Positions 52,642-60,660 of a stretch of DNA of 64,000 nt are shown here, in pieces (position 1 is the first letter of the stretch; the number at the start of each line of letters is the position of its first letter). A program made the translations under genes and the position numbers. The notes below the pieces were generated by a model. The model saw only the letters and a program-made list of their open reading frames with translations. It did not search any database and was not told the DNA's origin. The DNA comes from Sphingobacterium sp. GVS05A (GTDB lineage Bacteria; Bacteroidota; Bacteroidia; Sphingobacteriales; Sphingobacteriaceae). The DNA is taken from contig NZ_JAHXYR010000011.1 in NCBI RefSeq assembly GCF_019969845.1, positions 186,001-250,000 of the forward strand, given 5' to 3'.

Positions 52642-53634
52642 ATGGAAAAGAATAATTATCAGGGAGTTCAACAACAGCCTATCGGTTCGGGCTTCAATGC
52701 AAAATCAACAGCCAATGATGTCATTCAAAACATCGATCTTACCGGAAAAATCGCTATTGTCACTGGCGGCAACACAGGAATTGGGCTAGAAACCACAAAA
52801 GTTCTCGCCGCAGCTGGAGCTACAGTAATCATACCTGCGCGCGATATTGAAAAGGCAAAGAAGAATCTGGAAGGAATTAGAAATGTCGAAATTGTCGCAA
52901 TGGATTTAATGTCTCCCACATCTATTGATGCTTTCGCGGAAAACTTTATCGCGTCAGGAAGACCCTTACATTTACTGATCAACAATGCAGGTATTATGTG
53001 GGTACCACTTCGCAGAGATGCACGGGGTATAGAATCCCAGCTGGCGACCAACTATTTAGCCTTATTCCAGCTCAGCGCCAGACTATGGCCGTCACTAAAA
53101 AAAGCCAATGGAGCACGCGTGATTAATGTTTCTTCCTACGGTCATCATTTTGCGCCTTTTAATTTTGATGATCCTCATTTCCTTCACAGAGCATATGAAA
53201 CGTTACAGGGGTACGGACAATCCAAGACCGCTGTCAATCTTTTTTCAATGGAACTGGATGTGCGGGGACAATCTTCCCATATCAGAAGCTATGCCGTTCA
53301 TCCAGGTTCTATTGGTGGGACTGAATTGGGCAGAGAAGCTCCACTGGAACTATTTCAAAAAATGGGTTTTGTGGATGTAAATGGCAACATGTTGCCTGAG
53401 GTAGCGGCATCATTAAAAACGATCCCACAGGGAGCAGCTACAACAGTATGGTGTGCTACAAGCCCTTTATTGGAGCATATTGGAGGGGTCTATTGTGAGG
53501 ATGGGGACATTGCAGTACTATCATCAGATATGACCGACCAAAAAGGCGTACACCCTTATTCACTCGATGAAACCAATGCGAAGAAACTATGGAAACTGAC
53601 AGAAGAGATGACGGGTATTCGCTTCAATCCGTAA
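52642..53634 (+). CDS. SDR oxidoreductase, retinol-dehydrogenase/WWOX-like
   Basis: NAD(P)-dependent reductase of 330 residues: VTGGNTGIGLETTKVLAAAG, NNAGIM, Ser in NVSSYG and YGQSK. An N-terminal ~25-residue leader (NNYQGVQQQPIGSGFNAKST) precedes the Rossmann fold, common in this subgroup. The ATG at 52642 is preferred to 52633, which encodes the same protein plus MFK. It is paralogous to the SDR at 41590. The next gene is the ExsA-like AraC regulator, and both have the same repeat in their upstream DNA. Confidence 0.92.
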   Translation: MEKNNYQGVQQQPIGSGFNAKSTANDVIQNIDLTGKIAIVTGGNTGIGLETTKVLAAAGATVIIPARDIEKAKKNLEGIRNVEIVAMDLMSPTSIDAFAENFIASGRPLHLLINNAGIMWVPLRRDARGIESQLATNYLALFQLSARLWPSLKKANGARVINVSSYGHHFAPFNFDDPHFLHRAYETLQGYGQSKTAVNLFSMELDVRGQSSHIRSYAVHPGSIGGTELGREAPLELFQKMGFVDVNGNMLPEVAASLKTIPQGAATTVWCATSPLLEHIGGVYCEDGDIAVLSSDMTDQKGVHPYSLDETNAKKLWKLTEEMTGIRFNP

Positions 53635-53686
53635 ATCAGCTTACTACTGGGGCAGGATCTGCATTTTGCCCCAATTTCGCAATGAA

Positions 53687-53699
53687 CTTTTAAACAAAG
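53687..53699 (+). promoter_or_regulatory. Single half-site upstream of AraC 53759
   Basis: CTTTTAAACAAAG differs by one base from the CTTTTGAACAAA repeats before the neighbouring SDR. It lies 60 bp before the AraC start and may allow weak autoregulation. Confidence 0.5.
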
Positions 53700-53758
53700 T
53701 AAATGCTATTATTTCTTATCTTTAAGTTATTGATTTCCTTCATAAAAAAGCAAAAATC

Positions 53759-54571
53759 ATGGAATACCAAGCCCGATACATTACCGAAGATATAAAGCTT
53801 TCAAGCTACGAAGACAAGTTTTTCAAATCAGATATCATGTTTGACCAGCATATGCTGGTCTGGTTTCTTTCCGGAGAAACCAAGATTGTACAGGCTGATG
53901 CTACCTATATATTTGGAAAAGGGGATATTTTTCTAATTCCCAGAAATCAGTTGGCGACTATTATTAATTATCCTAAAGAGGGTGAACCTCATAAAACTGT
54001 TGTCATGCATCTATCATTAGAAACTTTAACGGATTTCTATGCAGGCAAGAATATAATTCCCCAACCCAAAAATTCGCCGAAGATTTTTTGTTTCAATAAT
54101 CACCCGCTCCTGGAAAGTTGCCTGGCATCACTTATCCCCTATTTCGACATGAAGGACATCCCTGTGGATATTGCTTCCATTAAAATTACCGAAGCCATCA
54201 GTATTCTCCGAACGCTGAACCAAGAGATCGATCATGTGCTTGCTAATTTTGAAGAGCCCGGAAAAATCAACCTTGTCGATTATATGGAAAAGAATTTTAT
54301 GTTCAATCTTCCACTGGAAAAATTTGGTTACCTGACGGGCAGAAGTCTGACAACCTTTAAGCGGGACTTCAAAAAGGCTTTCACCATGACTCCACAACGC
54401 TGGTTAACACATAAACGTTTGGAACTTGCCTATTATCAGCTTACAGAAAAGAAAAAAAAGCCCTTGGAAGTCTGTTATGAGGTCGGATTTGAAAATCTCT
54501 CCCATTTTTCATTTGCTTTCAAAAAGCAGTTTGGATTGGCTCCCAGTCGTTTGGTTGATCCCCTATCCTAG
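53759..54571 (+). CDS. AraC-family regulator (ExsA-like N-terminus)
   Basis: Regulator of 270 residues. The N-terminal cupin contains MLVWFLSGETKIVQAD and FGKGDIFLIPRNQLATI. The C-terminal domain contains LEKFGYLTGRSLTTFKRDFKKAF and VCYEVGFENLSHFSFAFKKQFG. Paralogue of the regulator at 39769, and like it adjacent to a retinol-dehydrogenase-like SDR. Probable activator of that SDR through the 23-bp-spaced repeats. Effector unknown. Confidence 0.92.
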   Translation: MEYQARYITEDIKLSSYEDKFFKSDIMFDQHMLVWFLSGETKIVQADATYIFGKGDIFLIPRNQLATIINYPKEGEPHKTVVMHLSLETLTDFYAGKNIIPQPKNSPKIFCFNNHPLLESCLASLIPYFDMKDIPVDIASIKITEAISILRTLNQEIDHVLANFEEPGKINLVDYMEKNFMFNLPLEKFGYLTGRSLTTFKRDFKKAFTMTPQRWLTHKRLELAYYQLTEKKKKPLEVCYEVGFENLSHFSFAFKKQFGLAPSRLVDPLS

Positions 54572-54645
54572 TTTCAGGCGTTCTTTCTGCAGGTCCAAAA
54601 GATACAATTGCCTACGAATAGGGTCTTCGTCTATATTGGGAATAA

Positions 54646-55650
54646 TTACTTTCTGTCTCTGGCTAGATCAGCTCGTACTTGCTTTACAAAATCAAGCGAA
54701 ACCCCAGCAACACGCGCGATAATATCGTCGGTAAGCTTAAGCTCATTAATCAAATTTTTCACTACAATATAGCTTTTCTCCTCAGCACCTCGTTCTATTC
54801 CCTTTTCTATTCCTTGCTTAATGCCAGTTTCGATACCTTGTTTAATACCAGTCTCAATTCCTTGTTCAATTCCTTGTTCAATACCTGTTTCGATACCTTT
54901 CTGAATAGCCTCGCTAAGCTGTTGCTCCTGATATTGGCGCACAGCTTCAGCATCCCATTTACGTTTTAGACTTACATCATACATTGCTCGTTCCTCCTTA
55001 TTCAACTTTGCGTATTCCGCTATTTTAAATAATTTTTCAAATATAGTCTTCTTCAGATAGACCGGGATCTTGTTCAGTTTTGACATATTACGTAAAACAT
55101 AAAGCCAACGATCAAGATCATTTTCTAATTCCGCCTCTACTTTTGTAAAGTTACGCAATTGAACGTAAATAAACCCCAACTCTTCATAAAAAACTCGACC
55201 TGTCTCCCTGTTACACAAACAGATATCGTGAAGAACAGCGCTGGATTCTTCTGCTTGTGAAAAAGTAAATCCATCCATGAGTACCACAATGTATACTTCG
55301 GTGATCGCATAATTCCACGCTCGTCGTTTTCCTTTGGGAGCCTGATCCGCAATCAACTTACTGCTGTAGTAAAGCATACGTTTTTTCAAATTTATCTGTG
55401 CCGTACGTTGTACTTCGATCACAAACTTCTCACCATTATCAGCAGTGCAGATCAGGTCAAAGATCACGGTACCGATCTCCTCGCTATCTCCTACATGTTC
55501 ATTCTTTTCGTACAATAAATCGACAATAGATTTCCGTCCACGGAATAACCCATTCAATAGCGAAATCAATAAATCCTTATTGGGTTCGGATCCAAAAATG
55601 CGCTTAAAAGCATAGTCTGAAACTAGATCTATATAAACTGGCTCGCTCAT
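54646..55650 (-). CDS. Rpn-family PD-(D/E)XK nuclease/putative transposase
   Basis: Recombination-promoting nuclease-like protein of 334 residues. The N-terminus YIDLVSDYAFKRIFG is the classic Rpn/PDDEXK_2 opening. The nuclease core is in VIFDLICTADNGEKFVIEVQRT (D...ExQ). The C-terminal part holds a run of ~10 tetrapeptides of type [ExK]xGI (IETGIEQGIEQGIETG), probably a long charged helix, then a short helical domain (GVSLDFVKQVRADL). The start at 55650 (MSEPVYIDL) is chosen over 55734. Rpn proteins are mobile-element-like or phage-defence nucleases; the role here is open. Confidence 0.88.
   Translation of the reverse strand: MSEPVYIDLVSDYAFKRIFGSEPNKDLLISLLNGLFRGRKSIVDLLYEKNEHVGDSEEIGTVIFDLICTADNGEKFVIEVQRTAQINLKKRMLYYSSKLIADQAPKGKRRAWNYAITEVYIVVLMDGFTFSQAEESSAVLHDICLCNRETGRVFYEELGFIYVQLRNFTKVEAELENDLDRWLYVLRNMSKLNKIPVYLKKTIFEKLFKIAEYAKLNKEERAMYDVSLKRKWDAEAVRQYQEQQLSEAIQKGIETGIEQGIEQGIETGIKQGIETGIKQGIEKGIERGAEEKSYIVVKNLINELKLTDDIIARVAGVSLDFVKQVRADLARDRK
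54794..54902 (-). repeat. 12-bp tandem repeat inside the Rpn gene
   Basis: About nine units of a 12-bp sequence (plus-strand forms such as ATTCCTTGTTCA and ATACCTGTTTCG) encode the xxGI tetrapeptides. Being a multiple of 3, unit gain or loss keeps the frame, so length variation between strains is expected. Confidence 0.8.
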
Positions 55651-55790
55651 AGATACAATAATTGGTTGTTCAATGTAAATATCGCAAAAACAATTTAATA
55701 AAACTAATATTTTTAGTAAAATTAAATATAACACTTTCCCTTCCTCAATATTCCGGCAAGGTTTAAACGTGACAAAAAAAATGGGCTTCC

Positions 55791-57203
55791 TTATTCAAAA
55801 TCAGGCCAGTCATCCGTACGGAACGGTGATACCGGTAAGCCTTTGCTATTGAAAAGATTGGGCCTAGCGCTGTTGGTAAAACCAAAACGTACCGCCGTCG
55901 GTGCCTTTACCTGATCGGCAAAGACCAACAACCGCGATCCCTTTACTGTATGCTTGGCGGGATAAAATTTGCGGTCCTCGCCGGCAATGTACAGATCGGT
56001 GATTTCTTTTCCACGGACAAGCAGCTTGCCGTCCAGGCCGGCAAAGGAAAGGATAATCTTGTCACCTTCGATTGTATAGTCCTGCAAGGTCGGTGATTTA
56101 TAATCCACCAAGGGCCGTGCATAGACCTCGGCCAGGGCCAGATCCGCGAGCCGCGAGGCTACTGCTTTTTTTCTTGTCGGATGGATATTCTTTAGGTCAT
56201 CGACAAGATCAGTGGTGACCACCATCCCCGACCGCGGCAGTTTTCGGGCGGTCCTTGCCTGCTGCTCACGGAGCAATGCCGCATTAGGCTTTTTATATTG
56301 CGTGTAAACAAAGGGGGCAATCTGTACAAAATAAAAAGGGAATTGGTATCCCCAGGCCTCGCGCCAGGCACCCACCATGGTCTGAATCAGTTGATCATAC
56401 CCGGCATATGATACGGTATTATCCTCCCCCTGATACCAGAGGGAACCGGCTATCGTATAGCCCGCCAATGGAGCCAGCATACCGTTCCAGAGTACCCCCG
56501 GCTGATGGGGTTTGCGGGGCGCCAGCTTCTGTAGTGCCGCATAATGCGTGAGTTGCTCGTTAGCTAAGATCTTCTCCTTTGGTGTCCAGAATTCTGCGGC
56601 TGTGCCACCCCAGCTGGCATTGATGATACCCACCGGGACATCCAGTTCGCGCGATAGTTTTTCCGCAAAGAAATAGCCGATTGCCGAAAAGTCCTTGACG
56701 GTCTCCGGCCGTGATGTTTGCCAGCTGTCAAAGATATTGTGCTGCGGGGTTTGGGCAGCGATATTACTGACCTGTAACAAGCGGATATTCGGATTGCTGC
56801 TGCCTGGGAGGATATCCAGGATCTCCTGCAGCTTATTGGCGCTGGACCATTGCATGTTGGACTGGCCCGAACAAAGCCAGACTTCGCCGATCATGATATC
56901 CTTAAGTTCCAGCTTCTGCTGCGGAGTGACCAGTTTAATGCTGTGCGGCCCACCTGCTTTCGGGGTTTCCAGCTGCGTGCGCCAGGTCGCGTCACCGCTG
57001 ACCACCACTGATAGGGTATCTTTGGACCAGGATGGAATCAGTTTGACCTGCTGTCCGGCTTTGGCCCAACCCCAGATATTCACCATAGACTGCCGTTGTA
57101 GCACCATATGATCCGAGAAGAATGCCGGCAGCCGTAAATTTTGCGCATGTGCCTGGCATAGTATTAGGCAACAGGCGATTATAAGTCCTACTTTCTTTTT
57201 CAT
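55791..57203 (-). CDS. Sialate O-acetylesterase (SGNH hydrolase)
   Basis: Removes 9-O-acetyl groups from sialic acids so that sialidase and lyase can act. A signal peptide (MKKKVGLIIACCLILCQAHA) indicates export to the periplasm or surface. The N-terminal beta-domain starts LPAFFSDHMVLQRQ. The SGNH catalytic domain has Ser in WLCSGQSNMQW, the block ASWGGTAAEFW, the GSLWYQGEDN loop and Asp/His in KNIHPTRK. 470 residues, normal. Last gene of the sialic-acid locus, 104 bp after the transporter. Confidence 0.92.
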   Translation of the reverse strand: MKKKVGLIIACCLILCQAHAQNLRLPAFFSDHMVLQRQSMVNIWGWAKAGQQVKLIPSWSKDTLSVVVSGDATWRTQLETPKAGGPHSIKLVTPQQKLELKDIMIGEVWLCSGQSNMQWSSANKLQEILDILPGSSNPNIRLLQVSNIAAQTPQHNIFDSWQTSRPETVKDFSAIGYFFAEKLSRELDVPVGIINASWGGTAAEFWTPKEKILANEQLTHYAALQKLAPRKPHQPGVLWNGMLAPLAGYTIAGSLWYQGEDNTVSYAGYDQLIQTMVGAWREAWGYQFPFYFVQIAPFVYTQYKKPNAALLREQQARTARKLPRSGMVVTTDLVDDLKNIHPTRKKAVASRLADLALAEVYARPLVDYKSPTLQDYTIEGDKIILSFAGLDGKLLVRGKEITDLYIAGEDRKFYPAKHTVKGSRLLVFADQVKAPTAVRFGFTNSARPNLFNSKGLPVSPFRTDDWPDFE

Positions 57204-57307
57204 CTTCTTTTTTGTTTATGCGCCAGCCTGGCGCAATTAGTCCGTCGCTATTCCTGGCCAAGCCCGTTTATTTTCGTTTTCCTTGGGATAGGTCTTTTTG
57301 CCGGATC

Positions 57308-58540
57308 TTATTGTATCGTATCATTTTTAACTTTCACCAACAGCAGTGCCAGTGCAGCCAGCAGCAGCCCGATTGCTACGACCTGATAGGTTATTGCCAG
57401 GCTTACATTGGCATCTTTCAGGGCACCCCCGACATACACCATCAGTCCGCCGACAATGGTGCTCAAAAAATTCAGGAAGCCATAGGCCGTGGCGCTGTAG
57501 CGGCTGTCGGCCACCTGCCGCAAGAGCGGCATCAGGTTGGCATCATTGAAACCGCGTGCCAGTCCGAAAATAAGCATGGCAAGGATTGCCCAGGCAAAAA
57601 CATTAGTCCAGGCCATAAAAAACAAAAAGGGGGCCCCCAGCACAAAGCCCAGGACGATCATATAGAGCCGGGCGCGTTTATTTCGGCGCTGCCAGCGATC
57701 CGCTAACAGGCCTCCCACAATGACACCGGCAAAAGACCCGATCTGCATATAACCCGTGGCCGAAATACCGGCCTGGCCAAGATCCAGGCTGAACTGTTCC
57801 TTCAGGAACGTCGGAAGCCAGCCGTTGATCAACCAGTTTGCCATGCCCAGCACCGCAAAATAGACCATAATGACATAAAAGGAAGGCAGGCGAAATAAGC
57901 TATGCAGGATGGCTTTGAGCTGCACCTTCCCTACCTGCTCCGGTAGCGGTTCGTTCGGAGCGGTGGGAACAGTCCGGTCGCGCAAGGTATAAACCAGTAG
58001 CAGTGCGTACACAACACCAAAAAGGCCGAAGACGTGAAATCCCTCGCGCCAGCCCCAATATTCGGCGATATATCCCCCCAGCCCGCCCATGGCCATTCCA
58101 GTATACAGTCCGCACATATGCAGCCCCGTAGCCAGGGAACGTGTACGGCCGCTATGGTAATCGCTGATCAGTGCCAGGGCGGCAGGAATATAGCAAGCCT
58201 CACTGACACCCATCAACACCCTTGTCAGTAACAACTCGGGAAAGGAACGCGCATAGCCTGTCCAAAGCGTAACCGCAGACCAGACGAATACCGAGAAAAG
58301 AATCACTTTCTTGCGGGAGTAGCGATCAGCCATATAGCCGCCAAAGGGACTCACAATGCCATAACACCATAAAAAGACGGCGGTGAGCAAGCCGAACTGT
58401 GCATCGTTCAACTTAAATTCACTGAGAATCGGATCCCGCATCGAAGTCATCAGCAGGCGGTCAAAATAGTTTAAAAAGGCGACCACCCACAGCAAGATGA
58501 CGATCAGCCAAGCATAACGTTTTGATGTCGTGTTTATCAT
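57308..58540 (-). CDS. MFS transporter (ACS family), probable sialic-acid importer
   Basis: Inner-membrane 12-helix transporter of 410 residues from the ATG at 58540 (six residues more with 58558). Anion:cation symporter motifs: FLNYFDRLLMTSMRD in helix 1, GGYMADRYSRKK in loop 2-3, LMGVSEACYIPAAL. ACS members carry hexuronates, sialate and other organic anions. Location between the kelch mutarotase and the O-acetylesterase makes N-acetylneuraminate the likely substrate. Upstream DNA contains repeats that may be GntR half-sites. Confidence 0.88.
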   Translation of the reverse strand: MINTTSKRYAWLIVILLWVVAFLNYFDRLLMTSMRDPILSEFKLNDAQFGLLTAVFLWCYGIVSPFGGYMADRYSRKKVILFSVFVWSAVTLWTGYARSFPELLLTRVLMGVSEACYIPAALALISDYHSGRTRSLATGLHMCGLYTGMAMGGLGGYIAEYWGWREGFHVFGLFGVVYALLLVYTLRDRTVPTAPNEPLPEQVGKVQLKAILHSLFRLPSFYVIMVYFAVLGMANWLINGWLPTFLKEQFSLDLGQAGISATGYMQIGSFAGVIVGGLLADRWQRRNKRARLYMIVLGFVLGAPFLFFMAWTNVFAWAILAMLIFGLARGFNDANLMPLLRQVADSRYSATAYGFLNFLSTIVGGLMVYVGGALKDANVSLAITYQVVAIGLLLAALALLLVKVKNDTIQ

Positions 58541-58573
58541 TATTTTGGGTTTATTCAAGTTTTGTTAACCGCT

Positions 58574-58639
58574 ATACGCTAGTACATTCTTAAGCGTGAT
58601 ACGCTACTAACGTATTAAACGAGTTACTTTTAGTACATT
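58574..58639 (-). promoter_or_regulatory. Repeats upstream of the MFS gene, possible GntR half-sites
   Basis: ATACGCTA occurs at 58574 and 58599 (25 bp apart). TAGTACATT occurs at 58580-58588 and 58631-58639; its AGTACAT core is the complement of ATGTACT in the palindrome at 62318 before the sialidase. Confidence 0.4.
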
Positions 58640-59735
58640 AAGGTTTAAAACGGGCCGTTAATATCCGGTTTGTCCGCACACCGGGCCGCACCTCACCCAT
58701 TGGGATAACGATTTTATCATCCGATTGTACCAGACCCGTCGTCACCGGGGGCAATACTGCTACTGCCAGACGCTCCGCTCGACCGCTGTTGTTGCGGAAA
58801 GGAAGCTGACCGGCATCCACCCATGTGCGTAGCTGGATATTATATGCCAGGATCCGGTCCGAGAAGCCGGGATGCCCCACAGGGCTTGCCGCAGCCAATG
58901 TGCCGTCATCACCGCCGAAAATTAGGAGCTGTCCCAATTTGACGTCAAAGGCGGCGGGACTGGGTGCCGCCGCGACAGCATGACTAAGGGCCGGCAGCTG
59001 CTGCCAAGTTCCATCTGCCGTTAGCAGATAGGCATCTTTCAGATACTTCCGTTTGCCATTGATCAGTGTTACACCCGACAGCACAATTAGCTCCCCATCG
59101 GCATTTCCGGCCACGGCAAGCATGCGGCTTGGACCGGGGATGGCGGTCATTACCGTCCAGCCTTTTTCGGGGTGATCCAGGTCCAGTCGCCAGCAGTTAT
59201 TGTTTGCCGTCAAGGCATCGGGGCTATTTATGCCACCCAGGATATACCAATAATTTTGGATCCGGACCGAGGCACAGTTGGCAATTGGAGCCGGAAGATC
59301 CGGCAGACCGGTGAACCTGCCGCTATCTGCCGAAATCTCCAGGCGATAGGTGGTCTGTAAATGCCCCGACTGATCGCTGCCACCAGCAATATAGATACAG
59401 TCCAGATACGAAGCATAGGCGCCGTAGCCCATCGCCTGAGGTAAACGAAACGAAGCCGCATGTGAGGATCCGTCTTCCTCGATCACAAAAATTCGGTCCG
59501 ACCAGACCTTCTGGCCACCCTTCCAGGGCGGAATTCCCGAAGGAAAGTTGGCCCCGCCCAAGGCGTACACGCGACCCCCTGCCTGGCCGACATAGGCACC
59601 GGCATAACCCATCGGATCAGCGACCTGCCCGCTTGTGTCCCAGACCATCCGATCGCTCAGCACCTGTGCTATTCCATCTCGATATCCCATAAATAATAAA
59701 GAAAATAAAAGAAGTTTACTGATATAAGGCCACAT
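58638..59735 (-). CDS. Kelch-type N-acetylneuraminate mutarotase (NanM-like)
   Basis: Cyclically permuted mutarotase family protein of 365 residues forming a six-bladed kelch propeller. Signal peptide MWPYISKLLLFSLLFMGYRDGIAQ; the longer frame to 59792 would bury it. Kelch glycine pairs are visible (VYALGGANF, IYIAGGSDQSG, WYILGGINSPD, LLIFGGDDG) together with the family block PPWKGGQKVWSDRIFVIE. It would speed alpha/beta conversion of released sialic acid in the periplasm. Its start overlaps the lyase gene by 20 bp, so the two are translationally coupled. Confidence 0.87.
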   Translation of the reverse strand: MWPYISKLLLFSLLFMGYRDGIAQVLSDRMVWDTSGQVADPMGYAGAYVGQAGGRVYALGGANFPSGIPPWKGGQKVWSDRIFVIEEDGSSHAASFRLPQAMGYGAYASYLDCIYIAGGSDQSGHLQTTYRLEISADSGRFTGLPDLPAPIANCASVRIQNYWYILGGINSPDALTANNNCWRLDLDHPEKGWTVMTAIPGPSRMLAVAGNADGELIVLSGVTLINGKRKYLKDAYLLTADGTWQQLPALSHAVAAAPSPAAFDVKLGQLLIFGGDDGTLAAASPVGHPGFSDRILAYNIQLRTWVDAGQLPFRNNSGRAERLAVAVLPPVTTGLVQSDDKIVIPMGEVRPGVRTNRILTARFKP

Positions 59736-60639
59736 GATCCAAGAATTTCGACTGTTCCAATTCGGCCAGCAGCAGCTGTTCATTGACTTCATCCAACAGC
59801 GTCAATGGTAGCCGCGGCTGCCCCAGATCTAATCCGATTTTTTTCATAATCGCGCGCTGCACTGGGATAGGCCCATATTTTACCAGCAGCTGCACCATCT
59901 CCACGGCTTCAAAATGCAGGTTGCGTGCCGCTTCGTGGGCACCGGCCTCAAACCGGCGGATTACCTCCAGATACAGGGGGGCAGCGTAATTGTAGGTACT
60001 GCCAATGGCGCCAGTGGCTCCCACCGCCAGTGCCGGCAACAGCAGTTCATCGTAGCCAAACAGGATATCGTATTTGCCCTCCTTGTATTGTAGGCAGGCC
60101 TGGTATTCGTGCAAGGTCGCCGCCGTATATTTGACTCCCTGAAAGGTCGGAATTTTCTCTTCCGCCAGGGCAAGAAAGCGGAGCATATCGATCTGTAGCC
60201 CCGTGACAGCCGGAATATGGTAATAGTAGAATGGCGTATGAGGGGCCGCGGCCGCAATGGCGGCCATGGCGTCGACCAGATTTTCTACGGATGAAGGCTT
60301 AAAATAGAAGGCCGAGACTGCTGAAATATAATCCGCACCGATGCTTTCGGCATGCGCTGCAAGGCGCTTGGCTTCGGCAATGGAGCTATGCCCAACATGG
60401 ACAAAAGAAAGGATCCGGCCGTCAATGGCCTTGATATAACGTTCGGCGACTGCCATGCGTTCCGCCGTCGAAAGGCTCGGTCCCTCACCATTGGTCCCGC
60501 AGATAAATATCCCCCGCAGCCCCTGGCTGACAAGGTGCTCCGTCATGGCCGGAATAGCGTCCAGGTCAATATTTCCGGTAGGATCATAGTTGGCAAATGC
60601 CGCGGCGATCAAGCCTTTTATTTTATGTTTTTTTTCCAT
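59716..60639 (-). CDS. nanA: N-acetylneuraminate lyase
   Basis: Class I (DHDPS-superfamily) aldolase splitting N-acetylneuraminate into pyruvate and N-acetylmannosamine in the cytoplasm. 307 residues from ATG 60639. The substrate loop FICGTNGEGPSLS, catalytic Tyr in PFYYYHIPAVTG and Schiff-base Lys in FQGVKYTAATL are visible. The YYYHIP block separates NAL from dihydrodipicolinate synthase (which has YNVP). It follows the sialidase by 21 bp and overlaps the mutarotase by 20 bp. Confidence 0.95.
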   Translation of the reverse strand: MEKKHKIKGLIAAAFANYDPTGNIDLDAIPAMTEHLVSQGLRGIFICGTNGEGPSLSTAERMAVAERYIKAIDGRILSFVHVGHSSIAEAKRLAAHAESIGADYISAVSAFYFKPSSVENLVDAMAAIAAAAPHTPFYYYHIPAVTGLQIDMLRFLALAEEKIPTFQGVKYTAATLHEYQACLQYKEGKYDILFGYDELLLPALAVGATGAIGSTYNYAAPLYLEVIRRFEAGAHEAARNLHFEAVEMVQLLVKYGPIPVQRAIMKKIGLDLGQPRLPLTLLDEVNEQLLLAELEQSKFLDHVALYQ

Positions 60640-60660
60640 TATTTTTTGCAATAGTTGAGG

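Noticed and set aside
54794-54902. CRISPR-like array
   Set aside because: 12-bp units without spacers, in frame within the Rpn coding sequence.
54646-55650. Complete insertion sequence around the Rpn gene
   Set aside because: No terminal inverted repeats or target-site duplication could be seen.
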